Notes under the pieces: generated by a model
The model's input: the letters and a program-made list of their open reading frames with translations, nothing else
The model's database searches: none
Told to the model about the DNA's origin: nothing
DNA from: Halomonas binhaiensis
GTDB lineage: Bacteria; Pseudomonadota; Gammaproteobacteria; Pseudomonadales; Halomonadaceae
Assembly: GCF_008329985.2 (NCBI RefSeq)
Contig: NZ_CP038437.2
Coordinates: 1,302,001 to 1,366,000, forward strand
Direction: 5' to 3'
Length of the DNA stretch: 64,000 nucleotides
Part shown: piece after piece, positions 44,832 to 55,517 of the stretch
Layout: each line of letters starts with the position of its first letter
Position numbering within the stretch: position 1 is the stretch's first letter
Position numbers and translations under genes: made by a program

Positions 44832-46427
44832 TCAGCCGAACTGGTTCATGGTGTTGTCCTTTCCGCCAGCCTTGAGTGCTGCATCGCCGTGGAAGAATTC
44901 CTTGTGATCATCACCGATGTTGGAGCCAGCCATGTCCTGGTGCTTGACCGTAGCGATACCTTCACGGATCTCGCGGCGTTGGACACCCGCCACGTAGGCC
45001 AGCATGCCTTCCTCGCCGAAGTAGCCCTTGGCCAGGCTGTCGGTGGACAGGGCTGCGGTATGATAGGTCGGCAGTGTAATCAGGTGATGGAAGATACCGG
45101 CTTCACGAGCGGCATCGCGCTGGAAGTTCTGTGTCCATTCATCTGCCAACTGGCCAAGCGGGGTATCGTCATATTCTGCACCCATCAACTTGGCACGGTC
45201 GTAGGCGGAGAGGTCCTTGCCTTCGGCTTCCCAGGCATCGAATACCTGCTGGCGGAAGTTCAGTGTCCAGTTGAAGGATGGTGAGTTGTTGTAGACCAGC
45301 TTGGCATTTGGCACGGCTCCTCGAATGCGGTTGACCATACCTGCAATCTGGCCGACATGAGGCTTCTCTGTCTCGATCCAGATCAGGTCGGCACCGTTCT
45401 GCAGGCTAGTGATGCAATCCAGCACTACTCGATCTTCGCCCGTTCCTGGCTTGAACTGGAACAGGCCAGAAGGCAGACGCTTGACCTTGATCAGCTTGCC
45501 ATTCTGCTTGATCACGACATCGCCAGGGCCAATGTCGGAGGCGGAGGTGATTTCGTCGCCATCGAGGAAGTTGTTGTACTGATCGCCCAGATCTCCTGCT
45601 TCATGGGAAACGGCAATCTTCTGAGTCAGGCCCGCGCCCAGAGAGTCGGTACGCGCGACGATGACGCCATCATCTACTCCCAGTTCAAGGAAGGCGTAAC
45701 GTACGGCATTGATCTTGGCCAGGAAGTCCTCGTGGGGAACAGTCACTTTCCCATCCTGGTGGCCGCACTGTTTCTCGTCAGACACCTGGTTCTCGATCTG
45801 GATACAGCAGGCCCCCGCTTCAATCATCTTCTTCGCCAGCAGGTAGGTGGCTTCGGCATTGCCAAAGCCGGCGTCGATGTCAGCGATAATCGGCACCACG
45901 TGAGTTTCGTGGTTGTCAATTTTGGCTTGAAGCTCGGCAACCTTGGCACTGTCGCCGGCCTGACGGGCGGCTTCCTGATCCCGGAAGAGGTGGTTGAGCT
46001 CCCAGGCATCAGCCTGGCGCAGGAAAGTGTAAAGCTCTTCTATGAGATCTGGCACGCTGGTTTTTTCGTGCATGGACTGGTCCGGCAGTGGACCGAACTC
46101 TGAACGTAGAGCGGCAACCATCCAGCCGGACAGGTACAGGTAGCGGCGCTTGGTATTGCCGAAGTGCTTCTTGATCGAAATCAGCTTCTGTTGGCCGATG
46201 AAACCGTGCCAGCACCCCAGGGACTGGGTGTAGAGGGAGCTGTCGTTATCGTAGGCGGCCATGTCTTCGCGCATGATTTTGGCGGTGTAGCGGGCGATGT
46301 CCAGGCCTGTCTGAAAACGGTTCTGGGCACGCATGCGGGCGGCATTCTCGGGGCTTATGCTTGCCCAGTGATTGGCATGGGCCTCGCGCAGCTGGGTCAT
46401 TGCCTTAAGGTCGTCATTGAAGGTCAT
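44832..46427 (-). CDS. aceA: Isocitrate lyase
   Basis: AceA splits isocitrate into succinate and glyoxylate, the first step of the glyoxylate shunt. The 531-residue protein matches the long Pseudomonas-type class, with Mg-binding IIADIDAGFGNAEATY (about residues 175-190), VSDEKQCGHQDGKVTVP, the active-site loop with catalytic Cys (KQCGH here, KKCGH in E. coli), and LVYNNSPSFNW. ATG 46427 is chosen by alignment. The upstream spacer has strong operator candidates. Its direct competitor for isocitrate, icd, lies about 7 kb away. Malate synthase is not in the window. Confidence 0.95.
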   Translation of the reverse strand: MTFNDDLKAMTQLREAHANHWASISPENAARMRAQNRFQTGLDIARYTAKIMREDMAAYDNDSSLYTQSLGCWHGFIGQQKLISIKKHFGNTKRRYLYLSGWMVAALRSEFGPLPDQSMHEKTSVPDLIEELYTFLRQADAWELNHLFRDQEAARQAGDSAKVAELQAKIDNHETHVVPIIADIDAGFGNAEATYLLAKKMIEAGACCIQIENQVSDEKQCGHQDGKVTVPHEDFLAKINAVRYAFLELGVDDGVIVARTDSLGAGLTQKIAVSHEAGDLGDQYNNFLDGDEITSASDIGPGDVVIKQNGKLIKVKRLPSGLFQFKPGTGEDRVVLDCITSLQNGADLIWIETEKPHVGQIAGMVNRIRGAVPNAKLVYNNSPSFNWTLNFRQQVFDAWEAEGKDLSAYDRAKLMGAEYDDTPLGQLADEWTQNFQRDAAREAGIFHHLITLPTYHTAALSTDSLAKGYFGEEGMLAYVAGVQRREIREGIATVKHQDMAGSNIGDDHKEFFHGDAALKAGGKDNTMNQFG

Positions 46428-46773
46428 GGTCGGGCCGTCCTTTCGTATCTGAAGTGGGAACACCTGCGAAACTTCAATGCTGCAGTTGCTAACAATCGTT
46501 GCTAACTATAGCCAGATTCTGTCGCTGTACTCACCATGTTTTCCATGGCTGCCATGAATCTGATTGGTGCGGCATGTTGTGACTACAAGATAATCAATCT
46601 GGCTGCCATTGCAGTGCAGCACATGCCGTCTTGTTAGCGACTATGTCCTACTGTGGCGGGGCTTGACCATTGTCACTTGGGGGTAGGCGGGGTTGTAGTA
46701 TGACTACAAGAATGCCTCTGAACAGCACATTCTTGTAGTCGAGTTCCCTGGGAATAGGAAACGGAGGGGATGT
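46428..46773. promoter_or_regulatory. 346-bp aceA upstream region with several operator-like repeats
   Basis: No gene is seen. A -10-like TATAGT lies at 46510-46505 on the minus strand. Two exact GTTGCTAAC direct repeats (46485-46493 and 46498-46506) lie at and just after the expected start point. Farther upstream is a TTGTAGT-ATG-ACTACAA palindrome (46693-46709), with related half-sites at 46581-46590 and 46731-46740; GACTACAAGAATG (46702-46714) pairs exactly with CATTCTTGTAGTC (46728-46740). The palindrome fits the TGTAGT-N3-ACTACA type expected for RpiR-family regulators (HexR, RccR), which control central carbon genes in Pseudomonas. Which protein binds here is inferred. Confidence 0.5.
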
Positions 46774-47217
46774 TTATTTGCTGAAATTCAATGTCATGTT
46801 GCGATGCGGAATGCCAGCATCAAGGAAGGTATCTCCTTCAGCCTCGAAGCCGAGCCGTTCATAGAATGGCAGGGCATGGGTCTGGGCAGCCAAGGCCACA
46901 TGATCGTGGCCTCTCTGGCGTGCAGCTTCGATCGCGGCGCGCATCAGGCTGGCGCCGGCACCCAGGCCTCGGGCTTCCTGGAGTACAGCAACTCGGCCGA
47001 TATGACCATCGGGCAGCAGTCGGGCTGTGCCCAGGGCCTTTTCTCCTTCACTTGTTTCGACCCAGGCCAGCAGGTGAAGACACTGAGGATCGAGGCCATC
47101 CCATTCTTCGTCGAGGGGCACGTGCTGTTCTTCCACGAACACGACTTGACGAATATGGCTGGCAGGTCCGCCGAGCTGTTCCCAGGAACCGCTTTCAATG
47201 CGTACTGTGTCATTCAT
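46774..47217 (-). CDS. elaA: GNAT acetyltransferase, ElaA family
   Basis: The 147-residue protein has the ElaA-type pattern: RQVVFVEEQHVPLDEEWDGLD (about residues 24-44), then GRVAVLQEARGLGAGASLM (about 74-92), with the acetyl-CoA pyrophosphate loop RGLGAG, and HALPFYERLGFEAEG. Substrate unknown. Its start overlaps the roxA stop by 8 bases, so the two are coupled. Confidence 0.85.
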   Translation of the reverse strand: MNDTVRIESGSWEQLGGPASHIRQVVFVEEQHVPLDEEWDGLDPQCLHLLAWVETSEGEKALGTARLLPDGHIGRVAVLQEARGLGAGASLMRAAIEAARQRGHDHVALAAQTHALPFYERLGFEAEGDTFLDAGIPHRNMTLNFSK

Positions 47218-48421
47218 GATCTTCGTCCTGATCGTCCTCTTCATCAGCGTAATCTTCATCCAGCCAGGTGAGGCTTCCGGCGTCCAGCAACTGGGTCAGC
47301 AACTGAGGTGCGCCGGGAAGACCGAGCAGTTCTGCATCGACAGGGTCGAGGCTTGCCAGGGTGCGGGCCAGATTAAGATCACAGTCATGTCCATCGCCAT
47401 CGACGAACAGCGTCGCCAGACCATTCTCCAGTGCGCGCCAGGCAAAACGAGAGCCAGGGGAGCGCTCGAGTTGTTCGCCTTCCTGTAGTGCAGCAACAAG
47501 GTCGTCCACCTCGGCAGGTGTCTCGCTGGGCACCAGTTGATCTACATACTTGGGCTGAGTCATGACGCGACCGAACCACTGAGCCAGTTGCGCAGGGTCA
47601 TCCAGGGTGTCGAGAATCAACGAACGCATGCGCTGAACGGCTTCATCATCCAGTTCGCCGGGGTCCCGGGGAGGAGCCATGCCTGGGTCGCCATAGCGAT
47701 GGGAGGCCGGTTGGCGCTCGCCAAGATAGTCGGCAAAGGAGGTGATGGCCTCATCGGCGGAAGGCGCGCGAAAGCCCACGGAAATTGTCATGCAGTCATC
47801 GGACTGACTGACACCATGGTGGGCCCAGCCGGGTGGCAGGTAGAGCATGTCACCCGGTTCCAGCACCCAGTCATGTTCAGGTTCGATATCGAAGGTTTCG
47901 AGAATGCGCAGGTCAATGCCAGAAATGATGGGAGCATCATCGGCGACTTTGCCGCCCAGTTGCCAGTGGCGCTGGCCGCTGGCCTGCAGCAGGAATACAT
48001 CGTACTGGTCGACGTGAGGACCGACACTGCCCCCCGGTGGCGCGTAACTGATCATGATGTCGTCCAGGCGCCAACGCGGTAGGAAGTGGAAATGCTCCAA
48101 CAGTGCCGCGACATCCGGTACATAATGATCCACTGCCTGGACCAGCAGGCTCCAGTCGTGTTCTGGCAGTCGGGCGAAGGTGGCATCGTCAAAAGGGCCA
48201 TGGCTGACTTGCCATGGGCCATCGGGACCTTGCTCCTCGACCAGGCGAGCTTCGATATTGTCTTCGCAGGCCAGTCCTGCCAGTTCGTCTGGGGATAGAG
48301 GGCTTTCGAAGTCAGGGAAAGCTCCCCGGATGAGCAACGGTTTCTGCTGCCAGACATCGCGCAGAAAATCATTGGCGGACAGACCGCCAAGCAGGGCGAT
48401 AGGAGAGTCGTAGGCGGACAT
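47210..48421 (-). CDS. roxA: Ribosomal protein uL16 arginine 3-hydroxylase (RoxA/YcfD), JmjC-type
   Basis: The 403-residue cupin protein uses Fe(II), oxygen and 2-oxoglutarate to hydroxylate an arginine of ribosomal protein L16. The iron site is visible: GPHVDQYDVFLLQ with His and Asp of the HxD motif (about residues 130-142) and WAHHGVS with the distal His (about 199-205). The C-terminal winged-helix region is acidic, ending EDYADEEDDQDEDHE. E. coli YcfD has 373 residues; the extra length is mostly the linker and acidic tail. It is the first gene of a pair with elaA. Confidence 0.92.
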   Translation of the reverse strand: MSAYDSPIALLGGLSANDFLRDVWQQKPLLIRGAFPDFESPLSPDELAGLACEDNIEARLVEEQGPDGPWQVSHGPFDDATFARLPEHDWSLLVQAVDHYVPDVAALLEHFHFLPRWRLDDIMISYAPPGGSVGPHVDQYDVFLLQASGQRHWQLGGKVADDAPIISGIDLRILETFDIEPEHDWVLEPGDMLYLPPGWAHHGVSQSDDCMTISVGFRAPSADEAITSFADYLGERQPASHRYGDPGMAPPRDPGELDDEAVQRMRSLILDTLDDPAQLAQWFGRVMTQPKYVDQLVPSETPAEVDDLVAALQEGEQLERSPGSRFAWRALENGLATLFVDGDGHDCDLNLARTLASLDPVDAELLGLPGAPQLLTQLLDAGSLTWLDEDYADEEDDQDEDHE

Positions 48422-48461
48422 AGCGCATCCTGTAGAGAAGTGGCTGAGCCATAAAGTACAA

Positions 48462-48498
48462 GAGGCTGCCGGTGTGCGAAAGCAGCTCCGGCAGCCTC
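48462..48498 (-). terminator. Terminator of purB
   Basis: 11-bp stem (GAGGCTGCCGG and complement) with a 15-base loop, about 50 bases after the purB stop and before the roxA start. Confidence 0.65.
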
Positions 48499-48548
48499 AT
48501 CATTGCAAGCCCAGGCCTCTTGTGAGTCCGAAGGGCGGCAAGTATCCC

Positions 48549-50036
<1,488 letters not shown>

Positions 50037-50675
50037 TCAGAGTTCGTCCAGGGCACGTTTGAGAGAGTTGCGCTGGAACATCAGTTTCCAGCGGCGCCCC
50101 CCTTGTTGATGCCACAGCAGGGCGAAGCGAATACCTGATAGCAAGGTGGCACGAATGCGTTCCGGCATCATGGGACTTTGCAGCAGGCTAGGGTCGCCCT
50201 GGATGACGATGCGATTCTTGAGCGTCGAAATTGTTTGCTGGTAAGCCTCGCCGAGGCTGGCAACAACATTCTCGTGGGTGTTGCCGAAGTGTTCCGCCTG
50301 GGCCCGAATACGTTCCAGACGTGCACCCAGGTCATCCATCATGGCGTTGTCACTGCGTAGTCTGTTCATCAGCAACATGATGCTGAAGCCATAGCGCAGT
50401 ACCACAGGGTTGACCTGGCGTTTACCTACAACGGCCTCCAGCGTTTCGAGACCAATGCGCAGGTTGTTGGGGTGGCCACCGTAAACTGACTCGAAGGTCG
50501 GCGGCTGGGTTTCCAGTGTGGCATTGATCTGGGTTTCCCAGGCGCGGCTATCGGCCTGTCCAGTGCGAGCCAGGGAGTCGGCCAGGTGAGCGGCCTGGAA
50601 CACACCTGCCAGGGCGATGACCTGGCGTGCGATGGGCGACTCGGGGGCGCGGTGAATCGGGACGGACTCGTTCAT
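50037..50675 (-). CDS. hflD: HflD homologue
   Basis: The 212-residue alpha-helical protein is peripheral to the inner membrane in E. coli, where it modulates lambda lysogeny through CII. Motifs: [22 protein letters not shown] (about residues 18-39), [15 protein letters not shown] (about 66-80) and [21 protein letters not shown] (about 178-198). Its start overlaps the mnmA stop by four bases (ATGA). The general bacterial function is not well defined. Confidence 0.9.
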   Translation of the reverse strand: MNESVPIHRAPESPIARQVIALAGVFQAAHLADSLARTGQADSRAWETQINATLETQPPTFESVYGGHPNNLRIGLETLEAVVGKRQVNPVVLRYGFSIMLLMNRLRSDNAMMDDLGARLERIRAQAEHFGNTHENVVASLGEAYQQTISTLKNRIVIQGDPSLLQSPMMPERIRATLLSGIRFALLWHQQGGRRWKLMFQRNSLKRALDEL

Positions 50676-51784
50676 GCCGCTTTCTCCTGCGCATTCCAGG
50701 TTGCATTGATCACCCCGCCACCGAGGCACACATCTCCAGAGTAGAGCACGAGAGACTGGCCGGGTGTCACGGCGCGTTGCGCCTCGTCGAAGTGAACATC
50801 GACACCACCATCGGGGCGTGTGCGCATGGTGCAGGGGACGTCTGTCTGGCGATAACGTGTCTTGGCGGTGAAACGTCCTTCGCTGGCAGGTGCGACACCT
50901 GCCACCCAGTCCATGGCTTCGGTGGACAGGCTGTCGGTGTACAGCAGCGGATGGTGCTTGCCTTGTACGGCAATCAGCACATTGCGCTCTAGGTCCTTGG
51001 CCGCCACGTACCAGGGTTCTTCGGGGTAGCTGGCCAGTCCGCCGATACCCAGCCCCTGACGCTGACCCAGGGTGTAGTACATCAGCCCCATGTGCTCGCC
51101 GATCCTGTCACCATCTGGCGTTTCGATAGCGCCTGGCTGGGCTGGCAGGTATTGCTTGAGAAAGTCGGAGAAACGGCGTTCCCCGATGAAGCAGATACCG
51201 GTGGAGTCCTTTTTCTTCGCCGTGACAAGACCGTGGCGTTCAGCGATGGCGCGGACCTGAGGTTTTTCGATCTCGCCCACTGGGAACAGTGTGCGAGCGA
51301 TGGCGGCTTCCGGTACAGCATGCAGGAAGTAGCTCTGATCTTTATTGGCATCCAGGCCCTTGAGCAGGCGTGGACGGCCGTCGCGTTCACCACCACGCAC
51401 ATAATGACCGGTGGCGATCAGGTCGGCACCGAGCATCTCTGCGTAGTCGAGGAAGACTTTGAACTTGATTTCACGGTTGCACAGGATATCGGGATTGGGC
51501 GTGCGCCCCGCCTTGTATTCGGCGAGGAAGTGTTCGAAGACATTGTCCCAGTATTCTGCCGCGAAATTGGCCGTATGCAGTTTGATGCCGAGCTTGTCGC
51601 ACACAGCCTGGGCGTCCGCCAGGTCTTCCTTGGCGGTACAGTATTCAGTGCCGTCGTCCTCGTCCCAATTCTTCATGAACAGGCCTTCTACTTCGTAGCC
51701 TTGTTCAAGCAGGCGCAAGGCCGAGACGGAGGAGTCGACACCGCCGGACATGCCGACGATGACTTTGCCGGTGGGCGCGGACAT
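50672..51784 (-). CDS. mnmA: tRNA-specific 2-thiouridylase
   Basis: MnmA adds sulfur to U34 of tRNAs for Lys, Glu and Gln. The 370-residue protein has the PP-loop [13 protein letters not shown] (residues 12-24), the catalytic Cys in [12 protein letters not shown] (about residue 103), and the second Cys in [12 protein letters not shown] (about 200). [10 protein letters not shown] follows in the C-terminal part. Its start codon abuts a degenerate tandem-repeat array (51785-51876), and no strong ribosome-binding site is seen apart from GAGA within the last repeat. Confidence 0.95.
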   Translation of the reverse strand: MSAPTGKVIVGMSGGVDSSVSALRLLEQGYEVEGLFMKNWDEDDGTEYCTAKEDLADAQAVCDKLGIKLHTANFAAEYWDNVFEHFLAEYKAGRTPNPDILCNREIKFKVFLDYAEMLGADLIATGHYVRGGERDGRPRLLKGLDANKDQSYFLHAVPEAAIARTLFPVGEIEKPQVRAIAERHGLVTAKKKDSTGICFIGERRFSDFLKQYLPAQPGAIETPDGDRIGEHMGLMYYTLGQRQGLGIGGLASYPEEPWYVAAKDLERNVLIAVQGKHHPLLYTDSLSTEAMDWVAGVAPASEGRFTAKTRYRQTDVPCTMRTRPDGGVDVHFDEAQRAVTPGQSLVLYSGDVCLGGGVINATWNAQEKAA

Positions 51785-51876
51785 AGCAATTCTCTATAGC
51801 AATTCTTTATAAGCGGTCTCTATAAAGACTGTCTCTATAAAAGCAGTTTCTGGAAAAAGAGCAGTCTCTACGAAAC
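51785..51876. repeat. Degenerate 13-17-bp tandem repeats at the mnmA start
   Basis: The unit is close to AGC-NN-TCTCTATAA. Exact or near copies of TCTCTATA start at 51791, 51804, 51817, 51832 and 51865, with a weak one near 51848. On the minus strand each copy reads TATAGAGA, so several -10-like and GAGA elements are stacked before the mnmA start. Confidence 0.7.
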
Positions 51877-52012
51877 AGAACAACCCAATAACCGCTTTCT
51901 CGTACAGGAGCGGGCATTCACGAGTCTTGCAGGTGCCGCAGGCCTGTGCAGGTACTGAGATGTAGTAAATGGGCCGGAATTATACACGAAGCGGGGCAAG
52001 GCGACGAGCGGC

Positions 52013-52462
52013 TTACCGTTCGTGAAGCACCTCCATGGGGTAGGTCTTGCCGGCCAGGGCATCACGAATACGACGCAGCACCAGTGGGCTGCGCAGGCGG
52101 CCTTGCCTGTCGAGCTCTTCGACTTCCTCCAGGGTCAGCCAGTGAATGTCGAGGATGCCCGGGTCCAGTTCGTTGCCGAGGTGGGCCAGGGCCATGCCGA
52201 AGAAGGCGTGACTATGGAAGGTCTGTCCGTCCGGCGCATGGTAGACATACATGCCAAGATAGTCGGTGATGCCGACCCTCCATGCGGTCTCCTCGGCAAC
52301 CTCTCGCAGGGCACCGTCCTGGATGCGTTCTCCAGGCTCAAGGTGGCCCGCCGGCTGGTTGAACAGGGTGTGCGGGCCTCCGCGGCCTTCTTCCACCATC
52401 AGGAAGCGGCCTGCACGCTCTACCACGGTGGCCACGGTAACGTGGGGTGTCCAGCGCATCAT
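52013..52462 (-). CDS. nudJ: NUDIX hydrolase, NudJ-like
   Basis: The 149-residue protein has a NUDIX box GHLEPGERIQDGAL-REVAEETA (about residues 37-58), with the metal-binding Glu residues present. The Gly usually found after REVxEEx is Ala. NudJ hydrolyses nucleoside tri- and diphosphates and HMP-pyrophosphate, and in E. coli is encoded next to rluE and mnmA, as here. The start at 52462 overlaps the rluE stop (ATGATG, with GGAGG upstream). Confidence 0.87.
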   Translation of the reverse strand: MMRWTPHVTVATVVERAGRFLMVEEGRGGPHTLFNQPAGHLEPGERIQDGALREVAEETAWRVGITDYLGMYVYHAPDGQTFHSHAFFGMALAHLGNELDPGILDIHWLTLEEVEELDRQGRLRSPLVLRRIRDALAGKTYPMEVLHER

Positions 52463-53052
52463 TTGTGCCTCCTTGAACGTGGTGAGGAGTGGCCTGCAGG
52501 TCGCTTGGGAGCATGCAGAGTCTGGCATTGCCACTGGCCTGGGGCCAGGCCGTCAAGCCTCCAGGGGCCGATGGCTACCCGGACCAGGCGTAAAGTGGGA
52601 TGGCCGATGTGTGCGGTCATTCTGCGCACTTGGCGATTGCGTCCCTCGGTGATTGTCAGTTCAAGCCAGCAAGTATCCGGGTGGCGCTTGGGGTTCAATG
52701 GCGGTTCTCGCTCCGGCAGGCCGGAATCCGCGAGTCGACGAACCTTGGCTGGCAATGTTGCTCCATCCTTGAGCGTGACCCCTTTGCGCAAAGCCTGCAA
52801 GGCTGCATCGCTGGGTTGGCCTTCGACCTGGACACGATAGGTCTTGGGTTGCTTGTGTTGCGGATGACTGATGCGGTGAATCAAGTCGCCGTTATCGCTC
52901 AACAGAAGCAGGCCCTCCGAGTCATAGTCCAGGCGCCCGGCAGGATAGATGCCAGGTATGTCGATCACGTCGGACAGGGTGGCCCGGCCTTCGCTGTCCG
53001 TGAACTGGGACAGCATGCGATAGGGTTTGTGCAGTAAATAAAGCTGGCTCAT
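52459..53052 (-). CDS. rluE: 23S rRNA pseudouridine synthase E
   Basis: The 197-residue protein is a RluE/RsuA-type synthase without the S4 domain. The catalytic motif is YPAGRLDYDSEGLLLLSDNG (about residues 35-54) with the active-site Asp, followed by KTYRVQVEG and EGRNRQVRRMTAHIGHPTLRL. RluE modifies U2457 in E. coli 23S rRNA. ATG 53052 is chosen; the reading frame is open further upstream but that part is unrelated to the family. It is divergent from icd. Confidence 0.9.
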   Translation of the reverse strand: MSQLYLLHKPYRMLSQFTDSEGRATLSDVIDIPGIYPAGRLDYDSEGLLLLSDNGDLIHRISHPQHKQPKTYRVQVEGQPSDAALQALRKGVTLKDGATLPAKVRRLADSGLPEREPPLNPKRHPDTCWLELTITEGRNRQVRRMTAHIGHPTLRLVRVAIGPWRLDGLAPGQWQCQTLHAPKRPAGHSSPRSRRHK

Positions 53053-53126
53053 GAAGCGATGATGGGACTCGTCAGGGCAAAGAGAGAAAGATTGTCGACA
53101 AAGCCTACTCCGTGAGCGGGGGGTAA

Positions 53127-53135
53127 TGCTATACT
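53127..53135 (+). promoter_or_regulatory. Extended -10 promoter candidate for icd
   Basis: TGC-TATACT is an extended -10 element (TGN plus a good hexamer), about 105 bases before the icd start. No clear -35 box lies 17 bases upstream, as is usual for this class. Confidence 0.45.
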
Positions 53136-53239
53136 CCGCGCTCCACTGAACAGGGGGAGCTGTGAGAAGCGGCAACTGGAGTGCACCTTCGACGCCATTC
53201 CCACGGCCTTCTTCACAAGACCAGACAGGGGAGTTCTCC

Positions 53240-54496
<1,257 letters not shown>

Positions 54497-54522
54497 GTGC
54501 TGACGCGCTGACATGATGCAAG

Positions 54523-54551
54523 CCCCCGCCTGGCGACAGGCGGGGGTTTTT
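54523..54551 (+). terminator. Rho-independent terminator of icd
   Basis: Perfect 10-bp stem (CCCCCGCCTG and complement) with a GCGA tetraloop, followed by TTTTT, starting 26 bases after the icd stop. Confidence 0.95.
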
Positions 54552-54582
54552 CATATCTGAGCCAGACGCATGATCGGGCTAT

Positions 54583-54624
54583 GTTTATACAGGCAGGTTT
54601 ATACAGGCAGGTTTATACAAGCAC
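54583..54624 (+). repeat. Three tandem 14-bp repeats downstream of icd
   Basis: GTTTATACAGGCAG occurs twice exactly (54583-54596, 54597-54610), followed by a copy with two changes (54611-54624). It starts 32 bases after the icd terminator. Confidence 0.92.
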
Positions 54625-54974
54625 GTTTTCATCGGATGCTTTCAAGAGCATTTCACTAGAAATCGTCTACCGGGAGCATGGTTTTACGTGAAAGCGTGAG
54701 TGATTGGCCCGATAATGAAGATAAAGTTGAGAACCAAGCTGCTCGATCGACGTCCAATGCTCGACAGGGTGTCTATCTCCCAGGTATCACCATCTTGCAG
54801 GAGAATCTGTCATGAGAGCCTGTCATGCACGCTTGTCATGATAGTCTGCAGGGAGATGGCCAACTGTGAGAGGTTGGGTCGTGAGCGGTGCACGAATACG
54901 ATGATGTGAGGCTTATGTTCAACCAGTATGATGATAACTGGGCCAGGTGGCCGGCGTCCGCAGTAGTGAGCACG

Positions 54975-55313
54975 ATGGCGGGCATGACGCGACCGCCGCA
55001 ACCGAACGAGGAGGAAGAAGGGGATCTGGCCACTCAGGCGGCTGATCCAGAACTGGCCAGGCCACCCATGTACAAGGTGGTCTTGCATAATGATGACTTC
55101 ACCCCCATGGAGTTTGTCGTTGAGGTGCTGCGAACTTTTTTTCATCTGGATGACGAGAGCGCAGTGCAGATCATGTTGACAGTGCATACCCAGGGCAAGG
55201 CAACTTGCGGTATCTTCACTAGAGATATTGCGGAAACCAAAAGTCATCAGGTCAATCAATATGCAAGAGAGTGTCAGCATCCGCTGCTGAGTGACATCGA
55301 GTCAGCAGACTGA
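54975..55313 (+). CDS. clpS: ATP-dependent Clp protease adaptor ClpS
   Basis: ClpS delivers proteins with N-terminal Leu, Phe, Tyr or Trp to ClpAP. The 112-residue protein has a disordered acidic N-terminus and the ClpS core (about residues 30-110): [23 protein letters not shown] with the N-degron-binding Asn/Asp, then [22 protein letters not shown] 54975 gives the usual length; upstream ATGs in frame would add 20-29 residues not found in relatives. It is followed 204 bases later by its partner clpA. Confidence 0.93.
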   Translation: MAGMTRPPQPNEEEEGDLATQAADPELARPPMYKVVLHNDDFTPMEFVVEVLRTFFHLDDESAVQIMLTVHTQGKATCGIFTRDIAETKSHQVNQYARECQHPLLSDIESAD

Positions 55314-55517
55314 TTTCACGCGATGGACTCAGTCGTTCGTTTCACGTTATCCAGCGATGCTCTTGACTTACGGGACGGGCTCACGGCATGGGTTAGCGGG
55401 CAGCAAGTACCGCAACGTTGAAGGAGAACTTGCAACGGCGGCGTTTGTGCCCGATGTTGATGATGCCGGACCACAAAAGATCCGACGCAAGCCCTAGGCG
55501 GCGAGAAGGGGACTGCC

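Larger units (their letters stand above)
54497..54974. other. 478-bp spacer between icd and clpS with two short repeat arrays
   Basis: No gene is supported. It holds the icd terminator, three 14-base tandem repeats (54583-54624) and a looser triplet of TGTCATG at 54809, 54821 and 54834. The cspD gene that is often divergent from clpS is absent here. The clpS promoter should lie in the right half. Confidence 0.6.

Noticed and set aside
46702..46740. Inverted repeat considered as the elaA terminator
   Set aside because: It has no T-run on either strand, an AT-rich stem and related half-sites nearby, which fits an operator better.
55291..55497. Open frame of 68 codons between clpS and clpA
   Set aside because: No ribosome-binding site, no conserved features, and it overlaps the end of clpS.
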